Positions 17,918 through 25,571 of a stretch of 64,000 bases of DNA are shown one piece after another. The stretch's first letter is position 1; the number at the start of each line of letters is the position of its first letter. The translations under genes were made by a program, and so were the position numbers. Source of the DNA: Nitrobacter sp963807355 (GTDB lineage Bacteria; Pseudomonadota; Alphaproteobacteria; Rhizobiales; Xanthobacteraceae). Where the stretch lies: contig CAWEBX010000021.1 of the NCBI GenBank assembly GCA_963807355.1, positions 101,882 through 165,881 on the forward strand, written 5' to 3'. The notes under the pieces are model-generated. The model saw only the letters and a list, made by a program, of their open reading frames with translations, searched no databases and was not told where the DNA came from.

Positions 17918-19756
17918 CTAATCGTTGCTGTCGAGATCGTCGGCCGGCTCGTCAGGAGCGGCATCGGAATCCGGCGACGACAAAGCGAACTTGCGCACCT
18001 CGACCACTTTGGCGCCGGGAAAACGCGCCAGCACATCCTGCACGCGCGGATCGGCCTCAGCGGCGCGCTCCCGCTCGTTTTTTTGCAGCAACGCCTGGGA
18101 GCGCAATGTCGGCTGGCCCGGCTCGTTGGAGACGATCACCGTCCAGCGCCGGCCTGTCCACTGTTCCAGCTTGCGCGAAAGATCGTTCACCAGCGTGCGC
18201 GCCGCACTGCGCTCCAGCGCGATCTCAAGCCGGTCGTCCTCCATCCGGACTAACCGCATGTCGGCCTCGAGCGCCGCCTTGATAATCAAATCGCGTTTTT
18301 CGCCGGCGAGCGCCACGAGTTCGGTAAAGCTTTCGATGGCCGTCGCCGGACTCGCATCCGCTCTATCGGCCACCGGCGCGATGGCTTGCGGGCGAGCCGG
18401 TTCTGCTGTGGCGCGCGGCGACAATGAACGCGCAGCCGACGATCGGGCGGATGACACCGATCCTGAGCTCGATCTGGGCGGCGCGGCGTTGTTCGGGACA
18501 ACTGGCGATTCGCCGCCATTGCGATCCAGCAGCCGGATCGCCTCATCGGGCGGCGGAAGGTCCGCGACATAGGCGATGCGCACCAGCACCATCTCGGCCG
18601 CGGCCGCCGGCCGCGTCGCGCCCTGAACTTCTGCGATCCCTTTCAGCAGCATCTGCCACATCCGCGACAACACGCGCATCGACAGTTTCACGGCAAAATC
18701 GCGAGCGCGCAGACGCTCCGTTTCCCCGAATGAGACATTGTCGGCGATCGCCGGAACGATCTTGACGCGGGTTACGAAGTTGACGAACTCGGCCAGATCG
18801 CTGAGCACCACGACCGGATCGGCGCCGGTATCGTACTGGTCACGAAACTCGCCGAATGCGCTCGCGATGTCGCCTCGCGCCAGTGCCTCGAACAGATCGA
18901 TGACCCGCGTACGGTCAGCAAGCCCCAGCATTTGCCGTACAGCATCGGCCCGAACCACGCCAGCCGCATGGGCGATGGCCTGATCGAACAGCGACAGGGA
19001 ATCGCGCACCGAGCCTTCGGCCGCCCTCGCCACGATGCCGAGCGCCTCCGGCTCCACCTCGACGTTCTCTTTCGCCGCGATATTGGTGAGGTGCGCCATC
19101 AGCACCTCGGCTTCGACACGTCGGAGATCAAACCGCTGGCAGCGCGACAGCACCGTCACCGGAACCTTCCGGATCTCGGTGGTCGCGAACACGAATTTCG
19201 CGTGCTCCGGCGGCTCCTCCAGCGTCTTCAGGAACGCATTGAAGGCCGCCGTCGAAAGCATGTGAACTTCGTCGATGATATAGACCTTGTACCGTGCGCT
19301 CGACGGCGCATAGCGCACGCTGTCGTTGATCTGCCTGACGTCATCGACGCCGGTATGAGAGGCCGCGTCCATCTCCAGCACATCGATATGCCGGCTTTCC
19401 ATAATGGCCCGACAATGAACGCCGAGTTGCGGCATGCGGATCGTCGGTCCCTGCACCGAGCCGTCCGCAAGCTCGTAGTTCAGTGCGCGGGCAAGAATAC
19501 GCGCGGTGGTGGTTTTTCCCACGCCGCGCACGCCGGTCAGGATCCAGGCCTGCGGAATCCGCCCCGTTTCGAACGCATTGGACACCGTGCGCACCAGCGC
19601 TTCCTGCCCGATGAGATCGTCAAAACTTGCCGGGCGGTATTTGCGCGCCAGCACCCGATACTGCGCGCTCGTTTCCGATGGCATCACGCCGAGGTCGAGG
19701 CCGGTTTGACCGGCGGCGTCATCGGGGAGCGTTGAGGGATGGCCAGCATCGGTCAT
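17918..19756 (-). CDS. dnaX: DNA polymerase III subunits gamma/tau
   Basis: Clamp-loader ATPase of the replicative polymerase. 612 residues from MTDAGHPSTLPDD. The AAA+ core has YRVLARKYRPASFDDLIGQ, Walker A GVRGVGKTTTARI, a DEVH-type Walker B (VYIIDEVHML) and the arginine-finger region ATTEIRKVPVTVLSRCQ. A C-terminal tau-like region follows an Ala/Ser/Pro-rich linker. The usual zinc-binding cysteines between Walker A and B are mostly replaced (MPQLGVHCRAIMESRHID), leaving one Cys. The frame extends 111 codons upstream of 19756, but that stretch is the 4.5S RNA, so the shorter start is right. No programmed-frameshift slippery run was evident. Confidence 0.95.
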   Translation of the reverse strand: MTDAGHPSTLPDDAAGQTGLDLGVMPSETSAQYRVLARKYRPASFDDLIGQEALVRTVSNAFETGRIPQAWILTGVRGVGKTTTARILARALNYELADGSVQGPTIRMPQLGVHCRAIMESRHIDVLEMDAASHTGVDDVRQINDSVRYAPSSARYKVYIIDEVHMLSTAAFNAFLKTLEEPPEHAKFVFATTEIRKVPVTVLSRCQRFDLRRVEAEVLMAHLTNIAAKENVEVEPEALGIVARAAEGSVRDSLSLFDQAIAHAAGVVRADAVRQMLGLADRTRVIDLFEALARGDIASAFGEFRDQYDTGADPVVVLSDLAEFVNFVTRVKIVPAIADNVSFGETERLRARDFAVKLSMRVLSRMWQMLLKGIAEVQGATRPAAAAEMVLVRIAYVADLPPPDEAIRLLDRNGGESPVVPNNAAPPRSSSGSVSSARSSAARSLSPRATAEPARPQAIAPVADRADASPATAIESFTELVALAGEKRDLIIKAALEADMRLVRMEDDRLEIALERSAARTLVNDLSRKLEQWTGRRWTVIVSNEPGQPTLRSQALLQKNERERAAEADPRVQDVLARFPGAKVVEVRKFALSSPDSDAAPDEPADDLDSND

Positions 19757-19870
19757 TGAGCGATCCGCAATTTTCTCTCTCGAAGCCGGCTTGCGGAACA
19801 ACGAAGCGAACCTTCGGACCGCGCCGATCCGGCGCTGGCAAGATTTCCGAAAAACATGGTTCGCCCAAAA

Positions 19871-19977
19871 GAGGTAGGAGACTGACGAGCGACCCGATCC
19901 GGACCTCGTTAGGGCTGCTTCCTTCCGGATCTGACCCGGTTGGCGAGTGGCTCGTCCACCGCCAATCTCCCAACTCC
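19871..19977 (-). ncRNA. ffs: Signal recognition particle RNA, bacterial small (4.5S) type
   Basis: The minus strand reads ...gtcagatccggaaggaagcagcc ctaacgaggtccgg..., the conserved SRP apical domain with the GGAA tetraloop and the symmetric and asymmetric loops bound by Ffh. Flanking arms ggacgagc and gctcgtc, then ggaga and tctcc, close the stem. It lies about 115 bp upstream of dnaX on the same strand, its usual place in alphaproteobacteria. Ends are approximate. Confidence 0.92.
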
Positions 19978-20105
19978 TATTTGGGGCCAAAAGCCCAGGA
20001 AAGCAAGCAGCGAGGACAACCCCGAAACGAGCCGTCTGAACCATTGACCTCGACGGATCGCCGCGCCAGTTTGCATTGGCCGTCCTCAAAAAGTGTCCGC
20101 GAACG

Positions 20106-20555
20106 ATGTCCGAAGCCTGGTCGCTTCATCCGCAGCTCGAGGAGGACACGGTCTCCATCAGCGACCTACTGCTCAGCCGTCTGCTGCTCAGCAAGGATGC
20201 CAGCTATCCCTGGCTTATTTTGGTGCCAAGACGGGCTGGTGCGATCGAGATCATCGACCTCGATCGCGACGACCGCGCACACCTGATGACGGAGATCGGT
20301 CAGGCGTCAGAAGTGCTCAAGGACATCACAGGTTGCGACAAGCTCAACGTGGCCGCGCTCGGCAATCAGGTGCCCCAGCTTCACGTCCATATCATCGCGC
20401 GTCGCAAAGGAGACTTTGCATGGCCCCGCCCGGTCTGGGGCGTGGCACCCGCGCTCGCATACAATGCGACAGAACTCGAAGCATTCTTGGGTGCTATCAG
20501 GCGCAGGACAGGGTTCGGCGAGACCATTGTCAGAATTCCGGCCGACGGAACCTGA
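20106..20555 (+). CDS. HIT family protein
   Basis: 149-residue protein of the histidine-triad hydrolase superfamily. The triad region is QVPQLHVHIIARRKGD (His-x-His in LHVH) and the C-terminus carries the GDFAWPRPVWG segment typical of this alphaproteobacterial subgroup, in which the third His position is changed to a non-His residue. Members bind or hydrolyse nucleotide conjugates; the substrate is unknown. The start MSEAWSLHPQLEED at 20106 fits the family. It diverges from the 4.5S RNA/dnaX operon. Confidence 0.88.
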   Translation: MSEAWSLHPQLEEDTVSISDLLLSRLLLSKDASYPWLILVPRRAGAIEIIDLDRDDRAHLMTEIGQASEVLKDITGCDKLNVAALGNQVPQLHVHIIARRKGDFAWPRPVWGVAPALAYNATELEAFLGAIRRRTGFGETIVRIPADGT

Positions 20556-20613
20556 GCAAAACCTGCCGGTTTAACCGCTTGTCCCGATCTTCCTCATTGG
20601 CAAGGATTTCCGC

Positions 20614-21537
20614 ATGATGAAAAAGCCACGCATCCTGTGTATCGGCATGCCAGTGCGCGACCTGACCTTTCACGTGCAGGGCCTGCCGAAACGCGGCTTG
20701 AAGATCGGCGCCGAGCGCTTCGAGGAAATCGCCGGCGGCAACGCATTCAATGCGGCGGTCGCCATTTCCCGGCTCGATGGCGGAGTGGCGTTTTGCGGCC
20801 CCATGGGGGACGCCGGCGAAACATCCAGCCGCTACATCTTCGACAAGGCGGCAGAGCTCGGCATCGCGATGCAGGACATCGTTCACATGCCTGGTCTGGT
20901 GACGCCGATCTCCACCGTCATGATCGATCCGGGCGGCGAGCGAACCATCATCACCTTCCGCGATCCCGAATTGTGGAAAGTGCGTTTACCCGAGGCTGAC
21001 AAGATGCTCAGCGATTGCGACGCCATCCTTGCTGAAAGTCGATGCGCGGCGTTCTGCACCGGTCTTTGCGCTGAAGCGCGGCGCCGCGGCATCCCGGTCG
21101 TGATCGATGTCGATTCCGCCATGTCAATGCGCGAGGGTCTGCTCACTGCATCCTCACATCTGATTTTCTCAAGTGAAGCCCTTCAGGCCACTGCCGACAT
21201 CGCCGACGACGCGGCGGCATTGCAGAAGCTCGCCAAGGTCACTCCAGCCTTCCTAGCCGGAACACGCGGCTCCCAAGGAACAGTGTGGCTCGATCCGAAT
21301 GGCGGCGGCCTCCGCCAGACCGCCGCCTTCCCCGTCCACACCGTGGACACATTGGGCGCCGGAGACGTCTTCCATGGCGCTTTCGCTCTCGCCATGACCG
21401 AGAATCAGGATCTTGAAGACGCACTCAGGTTCGCCTCCGCCGCAGCCGCCATCAAATGCACCCGCTTCGGCGGCGCCTTCGCCTGCCCGCAACGTGCTGA
21501 AGTGGAAGCCTTTTTAGAGCACGGCGGTTCGAACTGA
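20614..21537 (+). CDS. PfkB family carbohydrate kinase
   Basis: 307-residue ribokinase-family sugar kinase. PfkB signature 1 is in EEIAGGNAFNAAVAISRL and signature 2, with the catalytic Asp, in TVDTLGAGDVFHGAF. The N-terminus MKKPRILCIGMPVRDLTF is typical of the ribokinase/sulfofructose-kinase side of the family. The sugar substrate cannot be told from sequence. It lies 58 bp after the HIT gene on the same strand and could share its transcript. Confidence 0.88.
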   Translation: MMKKPRILCIGMPVRDLTFHVQGLPKRGLKIGAERFEEIAGGNAFNAAVAISRLDGGVAFCGPMGDAGETSSRYIFDKAAELGIAMQDIVHMPGLVTPISTVMIDPGGERTIITFRDPELWKVRLPEADKMLSDCDAILAESRCAAFCTGLCAEARRRGIPVVIDVDSAMSMREGLLTASSHLIFSSEALQATADIADDAAALQKLAKVTPAFLAGTRGSQGTVWLDPNGGGLRQTAAFPVHTVDTLGAGDVFHGAFALAMTENQDLEDALRFASAAAAIKCTRFGGAFACPQRAEVEAFLEHGGSN

Positions 21538-21562
21538 GCCGATCCCCGCTGACGACACTTGC

Positions 21563-21612
21563 ATTGGAATATTTTTCTATATATGAGCTTGAACACCCTC
21601 AATATTGGAATA
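21563..21612 (+). promoter_or_regulatory. Paired ATTGGAATA sites upstream of the Lrp-type gene
   Basis: The 9-mer attggaata occurs at 21563-21571 and again at 21604-21612, 41 bp apart (about four helical turns), in an unusually AT-rich stretch just before the regulator's ATG at 21624. Lrp/AsnC octamers bind phased sites and often repress their own genes, so this is a reasonable autoregulatory operator; it is inferred, not shown. Confidence 0.4.
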
Positions 21613-21623
21613 ATGTTCTAGTC

Positions 21624-22133
21624 ATGAGCGATCTCGCCCTTCAGACCATTGAATCCGGTCGTCGCCTCGACGCCATCGACCGCAAGATTCTCACCGTGCT
21701 CCAGGAGGACGCATCCCTGTCGGTGGCCGAGATCGGCGACCGGGTCGGTTTGTCCTCGACGCCCTGCTGGAAGCGTATCCAGCGGCTCGAAGCCGACGAC
21801 ATCATTCTGCGCCGCGTGGCGCTGGTCGATCAGAACAAGATCGGGCTCGGCATAACAGTGTTCGTATCGGTTGAAAGCAGCGACCACTCAGATGCGTGGC
21901 TAACAACCTTCGCCAATGCGGTCCGCGCGATGCCCGAGGTGATGGAGCTCTACCGCATGGCGGGCGACGTCGATTACATGCTGCGCGTCGTGGTCGCCGA
22001 CATGGCGAGCTACGACCTCTTTTACAAGAAGCTGATTAGTTCGGTCGCGCTGAAGAACGTCACCTCCCGATTCGCGATGGAGAAGATCAAATCGGTAACG
22101 GCGCTGCCGGTACCAGCGGCAAGCGCGGTGTAG
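21624..22133 (+). CDS. Lrp/AsnC family transcriptional regulator
   Basis: 169 residues: N-terminal winged helix-turn-helix (LDAIDRKILTVLQEDASLS, then VGLSSTPCWKRIQRLE) and a C-terminal RAM/AsnC ligand-binding domain with MPEVMELYRMAGDVDYMLRV. Members sense amino acids and regulate their metabolism. The C-terminal part (SRFAMEKIKSVTALPV) is typical of the Lrp subgroup. Start at 21624 was preferred over 21564, since the extra 20 codons fall in the AT-rich regulatory stretch. Confidence 0.92.
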   Translation: MSDLALQTIESGRRLDAIDRKILTVLQEDASLSVAEIGDRVGLSSTPCWKRIQRLEADDIILRRVALVDQNKIGLGITVFVSVESSDHSDAWLTTFANAVRAMPEVMELYRMAGDVDYMLRVVVADMASYDLFYKKLISSVALKNVTSRFAMEKIKSVTALPVPAASAV

Positions 22134-22167
22134 TCGGCACGGCCTTCGTCGGAAATGCTCTGCCACG

Positions 22168-22246
22168 TCATTGCGAGGAGCGTTGGCGACGAAGCAATCC
22201 AGTTCTTTTTTTGCCGCCTGGATTGCTTCGCTTCGCTCGCATGACG
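22168..22246. repeat. gtcattgcgag palindromic repeat
   Basis: Arms cgtcattgcgaggagcgttg...gaagcaatccag and cctggattgcttcgcttcgctcgcatgacg face each other across a T-rich loop. This is a copy of the widespread dispersed repeat containing gcgaagcaatcc. It lies between convergent genes (the Lrp-type regulator and the phosphomannomutase gene) and may serve both as a terminator. Confidence 0.8.
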
Positions 22247-22253
22247 GACGACC

Positions 22254-23753
22254 TCAAATCTTCTGATTGTATTCGCCGACCTCGGGATGGGTACGCAGCA
22301 CGCTGTCCATCACCTCGAACATATCGCGCATCCGCTGCTCGGAGACCGGGCTTTCAACCACCACAACAAGCTCGGGCTTGTTCGATGACGCCCGCACCAA
22401 CCCCCAGCTTCCATCCTGCGCCGTCACCCTGATGCCGTTGACGGTGACAAGATCGCGGATCGGCTGGCCGGCGATCTTGTCGCCGTTGGCCTTGGCCGCC
22501 TCGAAATGCTTCACCACGCTGTCAACGATGCCGTACTTGGCCTCGTCGGCGCAATGCGGCGACATGGTCGGCGAGGACCAGGTTTTGGGCAAGGCGTCCT
22601 TCAGATCTGCCAGCGATTTGCCAGCTGCGCGATCGAGCATCTCGCACACAGCGATCGCCGAGATCAGTCCGTCGTCGTAACCGCGGCCCATCGGCGCGTT
22701 GAAAAAGAAGTGCCCGGATTTTTCGAAACCGGCGAGCGCGCCGAGCTCATTGGTGCGCCGCTTCATGTAGGAGTGGCCGGTTTTCCAGTAGGTCGTCCGC
22801 GCGCCCTGCTGCTGCAATACCGGATCAGTGACAAACAATCCTGTCGACTTCACATCGACCACGAAATGCGCATCCTTGTGGATCGCCGACATGTCGCGCG
22901 CCAGCATCACGCCGACCTTGTCGGCGAAGATTTCCTCGCCGGTGTTGTCGACCACGCCGCAGCGATCTCCGTCACCGTCGAAGCCGAGACCGACGTCGGC
23001 CTTGTATTCAAGCACCGCGTCGCGGATGGCGTGCAGCATCTTCATGTCTTCGGGATTGGGATTGTACTTCGGAAAGGTGTGATCAAGCTCGGTATCCAGC
23101 GGGATCACCTCGCAGCCGATCGCCTCCATCACCTGCGGCGCAAAGGCGCCGGCGGTACCGTTGCCACAGGCCACCACGACCTTCAGCTTGCGCTTCAGTT
23201 TCGGCCGTTTCGTCAGATCGGCGATGTAGCGCGCCGGGAAACTGTCGTGAAACTCATAGGAGCCGCCCGCCCTGGTGGCGAAGGCAGCGCCGAGCACGAT
23301 TTCCTTAAGCCTCGTCATCTCGTCTGGCCCAAACGTCAGTGGCCGATTGGCGCCCATCTTGACGCCGGTCCAGCCGTTGTCGTTATGCGAGGCCGTCACC
23401 ATGGCGACGCAGGGGACGTCGAGTTCGAACTGCGCGAAGTATGCCATCGGCGTCATGCAAAGTCCTATATCGTGAACCTTGCAGCCCGACGCCAACAGGC
23501 CGGAGATCAGCGCGTACTTGATGGAGGACGAATAGCTGCGGAAATCGTGACCGGTGACGATCTCCTTCTTCTGGCCGAGTTCGCCGATCAGCGTGCCAAG
23601 GCCCATGCCCAATGCCTGGATGCCCATCAAGTTGATTTCCTTGCCGAACAGCCAGCGCGCATCATATTCGCGAAAGCCGGTCGCCTTCACCATCGGCTCG
23701 GATTCGTAGGCATAGGTGTTCGGTGCCAGAACGGGTTTCGGCTTCGGAAACAT
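22254..23753 (-). CDS. Phosphomannomutase/phosphoglucomutase
   Basis: 499-residue alpha-D-phosphohexomutase, converting hexose 6-phosphates to 1-phosphates for polysaccharide and LPS precursors. The phosphoserine loop is VTASHNDNGWTG, the metal loop GLGFDGDGDRCG, the sugar-binding loop GALAGFEKSGHFFF and the phosphate-binding loop RASSNKPELVV. These motifs fit the ManB/AlgC type. Start at MFPKPKPVLAPNTYAY (23753); an in-frame extension upstream to 23813 lacks family similarity. Specificity for mannose or glucose is not resolved. Confidence 0.93.
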   Translation of the reverse strand: MFPKPKPVLAPNTYAYESEPMVKATGFREYDARWLFGKEINLMGIQALGMGLGTLIGELGQKKEIVTGHDFRSYSSSIKYALISGLLASGCKVHDIGLCMTPMAYFAQFELDVPCVAMVTASHNDNGWTGVKMGANRPLTFGPDEMTRLKEIVLGAAFATRAGGSYEFHDSFPARYIADLTKRPKLKRKLKVVVACGNGTAGAFAPQVMEAIGCEVIPLDTELDHTFPKYNPNPEDMKMLHAIRDAVLEYKADVGLGFDGDGDRCGVVDNTGEEIFADKVGVMLARDMSAIHKDAHFVVDVKSTGLFVTDPVLQQQGARTTYWKTGHSYMKRRTNELGALAGFEKSGHFFFNAPMGRGYDDGLISAIAVCEMLDRAAGKSLADLKDALPKTWSSPTMSPHCADEAKYGIVDSVVKHFEAAKANGDKIAGQPIRDLVTVNGIRVTAQDGSWGLVRASSNKPELVVVVESPVSEQRMRDMFEVMDSVLRTHPEVGEYNQKI

Positions 23754-23832
23754 GCGGATGGGCCTCTCAAGGAAAGGACATGACATAAGGAAATGCAGCG
23801 CTGGCGATACCACTGCTGCTGGAATGCGGGAG

Positions 23833-23934
23833 CTAGAACTATTCCGGCTTTGATGACATCAAAGCCGGGCTCAAGCTTTTATTTTAACGCGTTTTCTTGA
23901 CGCGAACCGGTACCCACTTCGCTCGAAAACGCTA
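23833..23934 (-). repeat. Two-hairpin dispersed repeat (copy upstream of the phosphohexomutase gene)
   Basis: Minus-oriented copy: module A at about 23888-23934 (acgcgttttcttgacgcgaa ... ttcgctcgaaaacgct) and a second-module variant at 23840-23870 (ttccggctttgatgacatcaaagccgg). It lies between the phosphohexomutase gene start and the 3' end of the protease gene. Confidence 0.75.
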
Positions 23935-24009
23935 CAGGTCTGTGAACGGCAATTGCGGCATAATTCGCGACGGCAAACAACACGCATCAGCTCCGACGCC
24001 GACGACGAA

Positions 24010-24538
24010 TTATTGTTCCAGCATCATCCGCCCGTTCGCGAATTCGAAGCGCTTGAGTTTGGATAAAAAAGATAAACCAAGCAGATTTTCAGACAGCGCT
24101 TCGTCGGGCAGCACCATGGCATCGACATCGCGCACGATGAGACCGCCGATGTCGACCATGGCGAGCCGGGTACGCGCCGCCTTGAGCTTGCCATTGGCCG
24201 TGGTCACCGTGGTCGTGTAGTCGTTCTGCGAGGGCCGCACGCCGAGCCGCGCGGCCGAGCTTTCGTTGAGCGCGACGACGGAGGCACCGGTGTCGACCAT
24301 GAAGCCGATGCGCTGGCCGTCGATTTCGGCCTTCTGTCTGGAAGTGGCCCCGGCCGTCGCGTGCAATGCTAATGCTGCGGATGCCGGCCTGGGCATTATC
24401 CTGAAGCGCGGCGAACGCTGTCGGATGCGTCGACGTGGTGGGCCGCGCGGCTGCGGACGTGGTCATCTCGTCAGCCAGTTGCGCCATATAGGAGCCGGCA
24501 CCGATCAGAAGCGCGGCAAGAATTATCAGATTACGCAT
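24010..24538 (-). pseudogene. Retropepsin-like aspartic protease (TIGR02281 type), frameshifted
   Basis: The minus strand encodes a membrane-anchored clan AA aspartic protease in two frames. The N-terminal piece begins MRNLIILAALLIGAGSYMAQ (signal anchor) and reads to GHFQTE; the C-terminal piece resumes at AEIDGQRIGFMVDTGASVVAL and ends ...FEFANGRMMLEQ. MVDTGAS is the active-site motif. One base near 24335 breaks the frame. In relatives the protein is continuous, about 175 residues, so this is either inactivated or a sequencing error. Expected location is the inner membrane facing the periplasm. Confidence 0.8.
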
Positions 24539-24685
24539 GGCGCATACTCACTGACAAATGACGACGCGGCGATCTCGCGACCGCCACCAGCCGGCTACGA
24601 GCAATGGCGAAGCTGCTATTTGTGCCAAAAGGATGAGCGAAGGGTTAACACGCGCGCGGAGCTGTGCGGCCAATCGGGGAAGACC

Positions 24686-24781
24686 TATAGCGTTTTCGAG
24701 CGAAGTGGTACCGGTTCGCGTGACGAAAACACGTCAGGTTAAAAAGCTAGAGTCTTTCACGTGAGCGTTGAAAGACGCTAG
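24686..24781 (+). repeat. Two-hairpin dispersed repeat (copy before mgtC 3' end)
   Basis: Plus-oriented module A at 24686-24734 (ctatagcgttttcgagcgaa ... gaaaacacgtca) followed by a hairpin of gagtctttcac/gttgaaagac. It touches the stop of the MgtC gene. Confidence 0.75.
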
Positions 24782-25488
24782 CGACCATCTTCCGTCGTCA
24801 AGGCGAATGCCACGACCGCATAGCGCCTGTGGATCAGCATCAATAGTTCGGTCGGTGACGAGGACCGCCCAGCGCGCCGCCACGAGATGTCGAATGAGTA
24901 ATCGATCCATCCGTCATCGCGGCGCTTGGCTTCGGCAAAACTAGCCTGGTAGCCCACTTCTTGGATCATCACAGGCAGTTCGATGACCGCCCGCATCTGC
25001 GTATCGTCCGCGACGATCAACCGGGTCCTGCGTTCACGGGGAATGAAATAGTCGATCCACTTGAGCGCCCCCAGAGTCATGACGGCCAGTGCAGTGGCAG
25101 TCATGCCGAGCACGAGTTGGCCTCCACCCAGCGCGAGCCCGATCACGGTCATCAGCCACAGCGTCGCCGCGGTGGTGACGCCGGCGATGAGGTCACCCTT
25201 CTTGAAGATGGTGCCGGCGCCGATGAACCCCACGCCGGTCAAAATGCCGAGCGGCAAACGCATGACGTCAATCTGGACAAAGGACTCAACCGTTTTGCCG
25301 CTGGTCGATAGCAGGATGTTCGCCTGGATCATGGCGATCGAAGCAGCAAGACCGACCAGAATGGTGGTGCGAAATCCGGCCGCATGCCCTTGCACGCCCC
25401 GGTCAAACCCCACGATGCCCCCCGCAACCATTGTCAGAGCGAGACGGATCGCGATATCCGACCAGGTCGGCTGCAGAGGCATGTCCAT
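24778..25488 (-). CDS. mgtC: MgtC/SapB family membrane protein
   Basis: 236 residues with an N-terminal MgtC domain of about four or five membrane helices, containing GGIVGFDRGVQGHAAGFRT and GVGFIGAGTIF, the two family signatures, and a soluble C-terminal domain. MgtC proteins support growth in low magnesium and, in pathogens, survival in macrophages, partly by acting on the F-ATP synthase. The ATG at 25488 is preceded by GAGG at a good distance; the alternative at 25500 would use TTG. Monocistronic, just downstream of hrpB. Confidence 0.9.
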   Translation of the reverse strand: MDMPLQPTWSDIAIRLALTMVAGGIVGFDRGVQGHAAGFRTTILVGLAASIAMIQANILLSTSGKTVESFVQIDVMRLPLGILTGVGFIGAGTIFKKGDLIAGVTTAATLWLMTVIGLALGGGQLVLGMTATALAVMTLGALKWIDYFIPRERRTRLIVADDTQMRAVIELPVMIQEVGYQASFAEAKRRDDGWIDYSFDISWRRAGRSSSPTELLMLIHRRYAVVAFALTTEDGR

Positions 25489-25571
25489 GAAGGGCCTCAA
25501 GGTGGGTCACGGCGCGAGACGTCACGTCAACGCCTCATCAATGGCACGAGTTCTCCGCTCAATCGGCCCCT

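Noticed and set aside
17918..19756. Programmed frameshift in dnaX giving gamma and tau
   Set aside because: No A-rich slippery heptamer was found; one full-length frame is present.
19757..20089. N-terminal extension of dnaX
   Set aside because: This stretch is the 4.5S RNA gene and its promoter, not protein-coding.
22506..23783. 425-aa plus-strand frame opposite the phosphohexomutase gene
   Set aside because: Antisense shadow; no motifs, whereas the minus strand has all phosphohexomutase motifs.
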